From assembly GCA_039000515.1 (NCBI GenBank), contig JBCFYV010000012.1, forward strand, positions 87,884,284 to 87,948,283: DNA of 64,000 bases. The letters are read 5' to 3'. Under the pieces are notes generated by a model that saw nothing but the letters and a program-made list of their open reading frames with translations, was not told the DNA's origin and made no database searches. The DNA comes from Timema cristinae. Taxonomy: Eukaryota > Arthropoda > Insecta > Phasmatodea > Timematidae. The position numbers and the translations under genes are program-made. This document shows, piece after piece, positions 1-12,600 of this stretch; within the stretch, counting starts at the first letter, position 1, and every line of letters starts with the position of its first letter.

Positions 1-320
1 CATGAGAGTTTGACCAAATTAATTAGATAGGGATATAATGAAAGAAAAATATGCACGAGGAAGACCAATGATGAGACAGATGAATCAGAAAGGAAAATGC
101 TGGCAAGAACAGCTAAATATCTGTAGCAAACCAATTAGAAAATTAATGCCAAGTAATAATGCTATATTATAGATGTCACAATTCTTGTTTCCAATCTTGA
201 CTTCAATTCTTTTAACATGTTTAATTTAAATCATTTCCCGTTCATCTAAGCCAGTGTGGTCCGATGAGTGGCCTGCGCTAACTGAAAATGTGGCCCTCAC
301 AATATCTTGGAGGTAAATTA

Positions 321-528
321 TTATTATTATTATTATTATTAGCACCGCGTCTTACTACCCGTTCGGGTTATACGCTCTTACGCTAATGTGTAATGGGTAG
401 GGTGATTGTGAGATGAAATGAAGGACCTACAGTTTAACGTGGAATCCGAACCACGGTGGAGGCCTGGCATTCCCCACATTCACAAGATGTTTTGTCAGAG
501 GTGAAGGAAGGGTTTGGTAATCAGATAA
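321..528 (-). mobile_element. SINE family A, 5'-truncated copy with 14-bp target duplication
   Basis: The element has an (TTA)n tail, then the shared 3' region (agcaccgcgtcttactaccc...) and is cut off before the B box. It is flanked by perfect direct repeats of TTGGAGGTAAATTA at 307-320 and 529-542. Truncation at the 5' end and long target duplications indicate LINE-driven insertion. Confidence 0.85.
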
Positions 529-542
529 TTGGAGGTAAATTA

Positions 543-1515
543 AAGGGAAGCTCTGGGTGACAGATATGAAACAAATACTTTAATTTCAAAAAGGTCATGA
601 TTGCATTTTATTATGCATTTATTTGATTATAAAAACTTGTATGAATCTATATCTATAATAATGTGTTTTGTAAAAGTGTGTGTGCATGGATATTTCATAA
701 TACCGCTTTGAAAGATTAATAAAAAAAAGTTGCTATAAAATCTGAAAGCTTATAGAAATGAAAAATACAATTTGTACTTAAGTGTTTAAATAGTTTTTTT
801 ACCATGTTTTTACTAGTTGATGGGATAACTAAATAATCTTTGTTCTACGGTGAAAACTCATAATCAGATTTGTCCCTTGGGATTAAAAATGTTGGACCAC
901 CCTGATCTAAACTCACATTATAAATATGTTATTTATTTATATATCATCCTGTAATGTATTTTTGAAAACACTAAAAAGTGTACATAGTAAAAATATTCTG
1001 AAACATAACAACCATTTTTTATCTGTAGCCGATCACTAAACCCCACAGAACATGTTAAGTAAATTTAATCTTTTGGAATTTGCGAGATGAGAGGTAATAT
1101 ATTGAAAATTGTGATATTCTAATAAATTCTCAATCCCTTGAATAAAAAACTGAGGGAATTGCGTTCAACATCTATAATGTATTTACATTATTAGTTATAG
1201 CATAAACACTAACAGAGAATATTAAGAAAAATAAATATGTAATACAAGTATAATATATATACACAATATTTAAATGATATTTGTAAAAGATTTGTTAGTA
1301 ATAATTACAAGTTATGATATATTTTAATTATGAATATGTTGAAATTGTAACAAACAAATACAAATTAGGTACATTTTAAAATAGACATTTGAGTCAATTA
1401 AACTTAAAACTAAGTTGAAATAATCAAAGGATGATGTGACTATGCATATATTGAAAATTTAATGTATTATTCTTTAGAAATGGCAGAAAAGTTATTTTAT
1501 TTGAAAGTAAAAATT
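543..1515. other. AT-rich sequence downstream of TADA2B
   Basis: No gene or recognisable repeat. The first 120 bases of the window vaguely resemble a LINE RT end (ARGRPMMRQMNQKGK in one frame), too weak to call. Confidence 0.3.
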
Positions 1516-1519
1516 GAAT

Positions 1520-1615
1520 TTATTTCTTAGCTGTAGTTACCTGTTCCTTGATTTCTGGCTGCAAGAGTTGCACAGTTATCTTGACTTTGACGACATGTTT
1601 CAATGCACCAGCATC
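1520..1615 (-). CDS. TADA2B: TADA2B exon 11, C-terminus and stop
   Basis: The exon starts in phase 0 after acceptor gacccgag and reads [20 protein letters not shown] then [11 protein letters not shown] and TAA. The LxxVxKxxIxxxL pattern aligns with the last helix of the TADA2B SWIRM domain, but the usual GW(I) near the end is absent. A possible donor (gtaac at 1540) lies inside it, so a further exon beyond the left edge cannot be excluded. Confidence 0.65.
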   Translation of the reverse strand, partial: DAGALKHVVKVKITVQLLQPEIKEQVTTAKK

Positions 1616-4600
1616 CTCGGGTCAGAAATTAAAACTATGTGCTTGAGTATCCCATGTCGTGTTATTAAGGGAACTCAGTTTACATACATTAAATTTTCAA
1701 TATATGCAAAGTCACATCATCCTTTGATTAAATAAAAAGTAGCCTTACCCGTAATAAAGACGCCTTCAAATTGATGTATTGTGTAGGTTTCAAATTTAGA
1801 GAAGAACACAGCTGAAAACAAAAATTAGATCTAAAATATTTCACAATATTAAAAATATTATTAGAAAATACAAACTTATTTTTTAAACTCAAATAAATTA
1901 AAATTATTGTATTCAAAAACATAGTATACAATGTTAGGCTTTTCGAAATTCACAATTTCTATATTTGTGATGGTTTTAATGCCTAAAAAGACCATTGACA
2001 CCTTATATTAATCATTTCTTTTATCGCCATTTCTTACTACCTGTTCAGGTTATATGCATTTTATCCTAACTTGAACTACACCACAGGTGTTAGTATAGAG
2101 TCTGTTCATGATAGGTTTTTACCTGGATGACAGTTCGAAAATCATATGTTTATGTTTTGGGTTGCCAACACTTGTAAAAGATCACTGTTTTGTTATAAAT
2201 GTTAACTTTATTTAATTATTAAAATAACGTAAACTTAAGTTTTCTTACGCTGTTTCATAACTTTTAATAATTTCGTTTTACCTAATCCAAAACAATATTT
2301 TAAACATAATTAAAAGTACTTATTTTGCATTTTGGAATGTTATCTATGATGTGTAATATAGCGCATACATTAATACCTTTTAATACAGGCATCGTATTTA
2401 CTTGGAAATAGGGGTGGTCGGCCAGCAAATATTTGTATCGGGCGGGCATTTAATATTACAAACAACTTTGTCACAGGCCTATACTTTCAAATGATATGTT
2501 TAACCGGCTTATTTAATTTTTAAAAAGATAAAAACTTTGTCACAGGCCTATTAAATTTCAAATTACAAACTAAACAGTCACAAAATGCAAAATGATAAGT
2601 TTCCTATTTAATGTCCCCTTGATGGGTACTCTTCTATTTATAACATAGCAAATTTGGTTAGTAGGAATAAATTAAAAGGTGTAAAGAAAGCTGATTTGAG
2701 GGCCTAAAGATCTCAAAGTGCAAATGTTGAATTTGTTATGTTGTTGGAATTGACCGAGAAAATTAAATCGTAAGAATCTTGTTTCGCTATGTTGTAGACT
2801 TGTAACCTGTGAGAGAAACATTATTGTAGTTTTGTTGAAAGCAAACATAATAATTTATGAGTTAATAAAAATAATACTTACTTTTGTTTAATATTAGTTT
2901 AATTGAAATAATTCAACTATGAATATCATTTAAACACTATTTTTTTCAAAGTTTGAATTAGAGGTTAGTGCTAACAAGGTATTATGTACTTACCAAGTTC
3001 TTGAGATGTCCGATCGAAATATGGGCATAAAAAATACTCGTCCGACATTCCAGGATATTTAGAAGCCCGATTTATTGCCCAACCACCCCTACTTGGAAAA
3101 GAGAAGATACTTATCATTTTTTATATATACAATAAATTATTTTATGATTATTTTATGTATTTTGAAATAAACTGAATAAAATATTTTTTATCCATTGCAT
3201 GGGATGCATCATTGTAAAGAACTTGTTTTCGTCATGTTCAATCACATGGTTTAAATTCATCGGTCGCCATTTTAAAGCTATGTTAGTTAGACCTTTTGTG
3301 ACAATGATGTGAATAATAATTTTTTTTTAAGTGGAATATAACGATAAATAAGCTTTGTCCCCTATCTCAAATAAATATATAAATAATATTGGCCTAAATT
3401 ACTGTGGTTAACTATCACATTCATACATTACCATATGTTTTCATTACAGTTAACCAAAGTGACAGATGTCAGCTGTTGGCGTAGGGATATATTAAGGATT
3501 ATTTCTAGTAACTTTTTGAGCTGTCATCCAAGTAAACCAAGGTCGTGAAATGTATTTATTATACCTTCCTGCAAAAGCACTTTAAAAAACACACACATTG
3601 ACCTGTTCTAAAGAGGTGTTTGTATGAGGGATGTTTGGTAGAACATTCCTCTGATAAAACTGCAAAACTCATTATAGTCAAGCAAATAAATTAGTTCAAA
3701 TAGAGTATTTGTGAACTTGAAATGGAAGTTTTATAGTTGATTACATTGCTTTTAAGAGGTTTGAAAATGTACACGTTTATTAGGGTGTGCGAAGCCAAGT
3801 CAAAGAGAATATTTGAAAATATTCCTTTAGTCTGATCAAAATTTGAATAAAATAAGGTCCTGTAACAGTTCTGAAAACAAAATATTTGCAAAGACTTGGC
3901 ATGTTTATCATTACTCTATATAAATTTAATTTAGTTCACTCTCCAACATAATTCAATACTATTAAATTCTTATCCTCTATTAGATTCTTGGTCATATTCC
4001 ATTCCTTTTAATAAAAATATTTAAAAAAAACAAATTAGTTTATTTCAACAAATTATAGAAATTTTTATTTATTGATGCATAAAAGATTAGTTTAAGTTAT
4101 AGAGAGATAGTTTTTATTAGGGATGGATAGGAATGGACTCTGCATAAAAAAATCTGGCTTTGAAGCTTCCCAGTAATACTCAATTTATGTTCAATTACTG
4201 CCATTCTGAGTTGTTTTGTACATTATAAATTAATATTCATTATGGATAAAATCTGAAGTAAATAAATTGCATGCTGTGATAGTAGCTTGATTTATCAGAT
4301 TAAAAACAAATATTACAAACAATTGTGCAATAAAACATTTTCCAAGTAATTTTAGTGCATAAAGTTATATAAATAACCACAATACTATTTTTTTCAAGCC
4401 TAAAACAACTAAAAAAAATATTCAAAATTTGGCTCGTCTTCAAGAATATTTTAGATAATTGATTCAAGTTCGCTTCAAATTGAAAAGTAGACTTAGCACA
4501 CCCCTAATTAAAAATATATTTTGATTTATAAACTAATATAAGACTTGTAAACGCTATAACATTATTAAATGTAATATAACTAATATAATATCATAAGAAC

Positions 4601-7099
4601 ATAATAATAGAGATAGGGGTGTGTGAATACATAGTGCCTATTCAACTTGACCAATGAAATTCCTGACCTGATTTACCCTGATCATTTTCTAAAATTCTTG
4701 ACTCAAAAGAAATATGTCCCAAGTTTCGTCCCCCCTTCCTCCACACACTTTTTTGTATTTGTATTAACAAAGTCTACTAGGAATTAGAAAACTATAACAT
4801 ATAATACACAGCTTCAAATGATTGATAACTGACACGAGTATTTAATAAGTCTATTTAATAAGTCGGCACTCTCGGATATTTTCACCTGGTCTGGATAACT
4901 TTCACCCTGCTTAGATGGTTTTATGATTATTATATTTTTTATTTTGAGTAAAACAACATTTTCCTAGATAATTTTTGTACTTTACCAAATTACCGATTTC
5001 TTCCAGTTTTTTTGCAACCACTTCAAATTTCTGACTAATTCCAGTTTTTCTGGATGGTTGACACCCTAAAATAGCATTTTTTTAAACTAATTGAATAGCA
5101 AAATTTAAAATTAATATTGACTAGTACAAATCAAAGAGTTAATTTTACTATATTTTTGAAAATAGTGTTTTATATTTAATTTTTCACAGAGTGCAAAAAT
5201 TACTGCAAAATATAATGAATGCTTGACATTTCTTAGTTTTTAATTAAATTTACTAGAATCCCTTAAATGTGATCTAGGTTTGAAATCCCTTTATGCTTCA
5301 TTAGGTATGACGTTCCTTAAATACTCTTGTTTGACACCCCCTTAATCTCTACTTCTTGTCTGGAGATGCACAATCATAAATGGTTGACCTTTACAAGCTA
5401 CTTCATCTGCCAGGCCCCCACCCTCATTTACACCCCCAAAATATGCTCGAATTTTCAGGCTCTCTAATGCAATGGTCCAAACAAATAAATGTGGATAGAA
5501 AAAGAATAATGAGTCACGCACCTCCCAACTTGTTTGTCTCTCCTCAGGCTTTAAAATACAACCCTCAAATCCCTCCTAGGATATCTAAATAACAAAGAAC
5601 ACTATCAACAAAAGAGATTAACAGTGAAATAGCCAATCCCGCCCAACTTCAGGAAAGGATAAATTCCCAACCTTTTCCCAAATGTTTTGAATCCCTTTCA
5701 TCCCTAAATGTATCCTGTATTGTGATTGATTTTAGAGACACACATACAAAACATATAAATAATTCACAAGTTTGCCAACTAATAACATATGTGACTAACT
5801 TAGAGATATTATGTGCATGTGGTTAAAAGAAAGTGTAGTGAACGTACGTTGATCTCGCATGGCGTGAGAAGGTGGTAGCCCAGCAGTTTGGTGGAATCAG
5901 GACGGACTACCCCCTCCCCACCAATCTCAACCACCCCCTCAACACCACTATCGAGAGGGGCCCTACTGCTGCTGTTGCTGGAGCTGAAGTTGGAGTTGGA
6001 GTTTAAGCTGGTGGGTCGCGCCACGGATTTTGCGTCGGTGGAACAAATGGCGCCCTCGCTTTTTTCTCTGTAAGTGAGACAAGATGTAATGCATCGGGTC
6101 AGCGACACACACTAGTCTAAATGATATAAAACATGATAGAAGTGTGTTGGATTCATAATTGGCCTGGGTCCTTCCAAGTCTTCAAATCCCTCAAATGCTG
6201 AAGAAAATTTAAAAATAGAGAATCACGATTCAAAACAAATAAAACATTCTGTTAGGATTCCCCCCCCCCCCCCAAATGTTAAGGTACATTTAATTATATA
6301 TAGAAAAAGGCACAGGAAAGAGTGACAAGCACCAATAAAAGGAACAAACGCAATATTTATTTTACAATATAGTGAGGAAAACAGTTTACACTTTACAATG
6401 CTGCCACTGAACAGAGATAATGGCTGCCTCTAGGGAGAAAATCAGTTGTTACCACCTAATTCATCAACTTTTACTTTAATTTCCTCACAATTAGCCTTTT
6501 GGGGCATCTAGAAAAAATGTAATTGCAAACAATGATCAAAGGTCACTAAGTCAACCCTTGTAGAAACAATTTAGTTTGCTTGTACAACTTTATAGATAAT
6601 CAAAAGAAAGGTTATTTGTAAGAAAGACAGGGCATAGGTTTAATTCTTTTGAATTTTTGAAATGAATGAAACCTGTATCAAGGAATAGGGCTGTAACAAT
6701 CTTTAAAAACCAGCCATTACCTTCTAGTCTAATGGCAGCAATGTAAAGTGTGAAAATTAATTACTTTTCAAAACTTCACATGTCCTTAACCAGGTTAATT
6801 ATTTTGATATCATTAAAAGCAGTACAATGAAAATATTATTTCCTTTCTCTAATTATAAGAAGTTTAAATGTTCAACTGGCGGCCGGGGTTCAATCCTCGG
6901 TCCCGGCACAGATTTATCTGATTTCCAAACCCTTCCTACACCTCTGACAAGACATCTTGTGAATGTGTGGAATGCCAGGCCGCCACCGTGGTTTGGATTC
7001 CACGTTAAACTGTAGGTCCTTCATTTCATCTCACAATCACCCTACCATTACACATTAGCGTAATTGCGTATAACCCAAACGGGTAGTAAGACGCGGTGC

Positions 7100-7182
<83 letters not shown>

Positions 7183-9636
7183 TAAATGTTCAAACTGAAA
7201 GTTCATTTATGATGTCAGTAACAAAATATGATGTACAAACCTTTTTTTTATCAGAGTTCCTGGGGGGAAGGGGTAGAATCCACTGCTGCCCTAGGTAAAG
7301 AGAACACTGATACAATCAAACAAACAAGAAATACATTTCATTCAAAAGGTTCACAACAAGATCAGGAACATTTCCCATTTGTTCCCAAGACGATTTATGT
7401 TAATGCCGGGATCATGATCAACTTAACTTTAACTTAAAGTAACGTCCACTTAAAGTTAACTTCACTTAAGAAAACAGATGTATGATCATGATTCATGTAA
7501 TTTAACGTAACAACTCGAGCCAAACATCTTCATTCTCAAGTATTATCTGTGATTTGTACTAGTTGTACAGTAATGATCTGTGAATGTTTACAGTTTTCAA
7601 TCAATATAATAAATATCTATTACTAAACTTTTTTGATAAATTTACTTCCCTATTTTAGTTTAATTATTTTGTTTCAATGTCCGATCACTAGAACTTATGC
7701 TAAAGAGTAAATATTGGTCATAATACCAACAAATGAATTACTAAATAGCCCTGTTGACGTCACTTGCATAATGATTGGCTGGTTAGATCATGTGATACTC
7801 TTTGAGTAACGTTCACTTGAAGTAAAAGACCTCTGAAGACATCTCTTACATTAAGTTAACTGCAAGTCAACGTTAAGTTAAGTGCATCATGATCGCTTCC
7901 ATTTAAACATGCGAGGAGATCCTTTAAGTTAAGTTACGTTAAGTTAACGTTAAGGTGATCGTGATCCCGGCATAAGAGTCAGTCTCTAACACCCCAGTAA
8001 AAACTAACTTAGGCTGGTAATAAAGCTCAAACTAGACAGTGCATCGTGGTATGGTTTTATCTTATATACTTTTCTCTTTTTAATAAAATGAACTAGTGCC
8101 TAATGGCTTGGAAATGTATAATCTCCAAGAGTAGAAACACTGAACAATAATGTAAAGTAATTGATAGTGAAGGAAGCCAACATGAAAGGATAGTTAGGTT
8201 AGATATAGATAGAAACAAACACACTTATCTATTCATTTCTTCCTAAACTCTTACATTTTCCACTTCTTTACACTTCCACATTTATACATTGTTTTGAATT
8301 TTCAGAAATATTCCTTTTTTATATAAAAATAACTATTAGTTCCATAACATATCTTTCTTTAGGTTTTGTGTGGTTTTAATTTTTGAATTCAAAATTACTA
8401 AGTTAGGCCTACTTGAAAAGCACAACTTAATTCGTAATCATTATTTTGTCGAACAAAAGAGATAAACACGAATAAAATCTTCTTTTAAAAAAAAAAATAA
8501 TTGTTAGGTATAGAAAATTTAACGTGCCTAATACCCTACCCTTCCTCCCCTATGGGAAACTTGGACTCAACTGTTTCAGCGCATGCTTACTTCTGAAACT
8601 TTCACCTAACGAACAATCTTGTAAATATTTTAATGAACACATTAAAGCTCTTCAAAAATTGGAAATAAAACAGAATTACAAATAAACTCAAAATAAATAA
8701 AACAAATTGCACCTTTTTTAAAAGCTAAATAAGAACACATTACACACGATACAAAGTCAGTTGCCATGACGTATATGTTTACTCGCCAGTGGACAGTGTG
8801 ATGATTAAATAATAATAATATTTAGCACCGCGTCTTACTACCCGTTTGGGTTATACGCTTTAAGTACTAATTACGCTAATGGATTAGGAATTGGGAAGGT
8901 TGAATTAGAGGAAGTGAACTCGCATTTCTGTGGAGGTAGAGTGGAAAACCATTTAGAAAAAACCATCCCTAGTTCACCCGACCGAGATTCGAACCTCTAT
9001 CTCCTCGTTCTCAGCAGTCGAGCTCAATACGACAAGCGGGTTAGCCAACTACGCCACCGAGGCGGGTGATGATTATTAAATAAACATGACTGTTAATTCT
9101 TACTACCCAACTGGTTTTAATTATCTACAACTATGCTAAGAACCCTAATTTATTTCATATGATCCTTAAGTTAGATATTTTGTTGGGTTTCATGAAAAAT
9201 AAATACTGTCAACAGTTAGACACCGATAAAACTGTTTATTTACACCTACCGGCTTATGTAATGTATATCGATTGATTGTTTAAAATCGATTCAGGTAATC
9301 TGATCACTTAGTAAGTGCTATTGAGTTTTAAGAATTAAATAACGACTTGCCAATTCATAATTCATTTATAACTTGATTTTAACTAAGCGTTTTTTTTTTT
9401 TTCAAATATGCTATTGAAGTAATTACAAAAATATTCAAACGGAGTCTTGGCTAATAAAATAGGAATGAACTTATTGCAAGAGTCTAAAATATGTTCATGT
9501 TTTAAATATAATGTATTCTCAGAAATCGATATATCGCAAGAATCGAATATATTTCTTGTTTTATAAGTGAAGATAGATAATATATAAAAATAAAATAATG
9601 ATGATGATGATAATAATAATAATAATAATAATAAAA

Positions 9637-9676
<40 letters not shown>

Positions 9677-12600
9677 TAATAATAAATATTTAGGCATTAT
9701 TGAGTTCACTATTTCCAATGTATGTTAATTGTTGAGCATGTTGTTTTAGTCTTTATTTAAAAAATTTGTTGGTATTTTTATTTTAGCTTTCTTATCAAAA
9801 TAAATTATAATACCTCAAGATGATTAAATTTGATCAAAAGGTAACTAAGCCTAATTTGTTTGTTTATTTAACATGTTTTTTTTAGAAACGTAGCTCATTC
9901 TATCATCAGTTTTAAAAATAACTTAAAGACACTCAAATTTTGATTGATTTGATTTCTAAACAATAATATGAGTCGAGATTGTTTAATCCGGATGGCTTTT
10001 AAGCAATATTTTGCAAGGGGTGGTTGGGGTTGATTAAAATTGAAAGCATGTTTGAAATAAATCTTAATTGACAGCTTAGGCCTATATTGTGCAATGTAGG
10101 TCTACTTGTAAATCATTAAAATTTATAACAATTTGCTAGGATTCAGATTCAATATTCGAGATTCGAAAATAAAATGTAGATTCGGATTCGAGAAATAGTA
10201 GATTCGACCCATTTATAGTCTCTTCGTATGAAAAAGGAATATTTTTGAAAATTCAAAACAATTTCTACACTGTCTTATTATACTTTTCTTTTTTGAATAC
10301 AGTGGTATTGAGACCTGTGAAACTGTTTAGGTATGTTTACAACAAAATTGAAAAACAAGTATTTTAAATGAGTGATCCCAATTTTGATGTTGTTAAGTAA
10401 AGAATGCATAAAGTCATTTTATAAAATGTATTTGATTTGAAATTGAAAATCAGGCTTAGTCCATGGTAGCTTACAGGTTTTCGGTCCTCATGCTGGAGGC
10501 ATTCCTGTTCAAAGTGTGCACACTCCTCGTGGTGTGTCAGCCCATGATGGCGGTATTTGGCGAGTTCGTTGAGTCGAAGTTTTAATTCACGTTCCTTGTG
10601 TAAGTTTTGGAGGAACTGATCATGCTCTTGCGCTGTGTGGAACTGTGTGAAGACACGCATGCGCTCATAGAACTCTCTGAGAAACAAGTCACACAAACAA
10701 TCAGGAAAATATAACAAGAATATTATTAAACTAATAGAATAAATTTTGTAAAGGTTATTCTGGCCTCTACTTTAATTTAAATGTCGCAAATCATTAAGTA
10801 ACTAATTTTATAGTAGATAGTTATTTTATAATAATGGAAATTAATAAAAATAAAGAAAAAGGAAAAATAAACTATTAAGAGTAAATTTAATGAAGAAAGC
10901 CCACCAAGAATAAGAGGAAAAATGTGGAAAGAATTCAATGAAAAAAGGTGACATCTTCTTTCTTAATTTTTATTATTATTATTATTATATTATATTATTA
11001 TTATTATCATCACTGCGTCTTACTACCCATTCGGGTTATACGCACTTACGCTAATGTGTAATGGCAGGGTGATTGTGAGATGAAATGAAGGACCTACAGT
11101 TTAACGTGGAATCCGAACCACGGTGGAGGCCTGGCATTCCCCACATTCACAAGATGTCTTGTCAGAGGTGAAAGAAGGGTTTGGAAATCAGATAAATCTT
11201 GCCGGGACCGAGGATTGAACCCCGGCCGCCAGCACAGAAGTCTGACACCTTACCCCTAGACCACCAGGTCACCCTTTCTTAATTTTAACTCCTATAGTAT
11301 AAATAATCACACCCACATTTAAAGACAAATCCGAGTAATATTTCGGACATGGTTGCATTTATCAAAACAAAAGAAAATAGGACTACACTTTTACATAAAC
11401 AAATCACTCAATTGGATTTTTTTTTAACTGTTAGATCACTGTACAAATGTTGTAGGAAATAAAAATAAATATATCAAAGTTTTGGCTGTGTAAATTCATG
11501 TATAGTTAATTTGAATTTTTTTTAATAACAATAATAATAAAATAGTGCTAATCTTTCAGGAGAAAGAATATTTCTATAGGCCATGTTGGTTAATTTTTTT
11601 TTGAATTTGAATTTCAGGAGACTAAAAAGGTGGATCATGGAATGAATTTTAGTGAGGGCATTTTTTTTTGTTTTTTTTTTAAATTTCCCTCCCTCTCTAT
11701 CTGGCATTTTACTTTGTTTTCTCAAGTGTTTTTGTTGGTTTCAGCCACCAACTTACTAAGCCTGTTGGGCCTAGGCCTGAGTATAGGTACTCAGACCTTC
11801 TCTTGGTGGTAACCTTCCATAACATGCTATTTAGTGCTGATCATCACCAACCTTTACACTCCAGCCCACCCAGTTGGGAGGCAACTGGTCAGACCCTGTT
11901 CCAAGCTTATTTGTTTTGGCCCTGACCAGTCTGCTGTCTCTCATCTACACCTGACCTGTTTTCCACCGGGGTTCAACCCAACCTCTACCAGGTTACTCAG
12001 ACCCCAGGGTACACTACTTGGCGGTGAGATCAGGATTGAGAAGGAGAGGCTACACGGAACCCACTAGGTAGGCTCCATGTATTGTGTGTCACTATCCCGT
12101 TAGTATCCCATAGATAGTACTATCAAAATAAATGTATCTTCAAACTACAGAATATATACAAAACTTCAAACTGCCACATAGGTTTGATAGCACACAAGAT
12201 GCAAATACATTCTAAAAATTGAACCCCATGAAAATAATGAACTGAATAAAATTAGGCTACTTTTGACAAAATATTTGCACAATGGAATAGGCCTAGCAAC
12301 TTCAAATTTGGGAAAGCGGTGGAAATATGTAAATAGTGCTTGAAATATAATATTGCCAGGTTAAGAATTAATACTTTTATTGCTTTTAAAAAAATTGGAA
12401 TGCCTCTAAAGATATCTTATGGAGTTTAAAAGTTAATTCGTAATGTAATCAATAATGAAAATATTGTAATTTTGCCCATTATATTGATTTAATAAAGGTT
12501 ATCTTTGCACATTTGTATCACATGTGAATTATTTTTTGTCAAGGCGCACACTATCTAATTATTAGATTAAATACACCTTTTTAAAGTGGTTCTGGATAGA

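Noticed and set aside
5888..6073. Plus-strand Leu/Glu/Pro-rich frame
   Set aside because: It is the antisense shadow of TADA2B exon 9.
9383..9718. A 111-codon minus-strand frame rich in Tyr and Leu
   Set aside because: It is the antisense reading of an (AAT)n microsatellite; no conserved motif.
11211..11263. Possible functional tRNA gene
   Set aside because: A and B boxes are tRNA-like, but the acceptor stem does not close and the sequence continues into a SINE body with target duplications.
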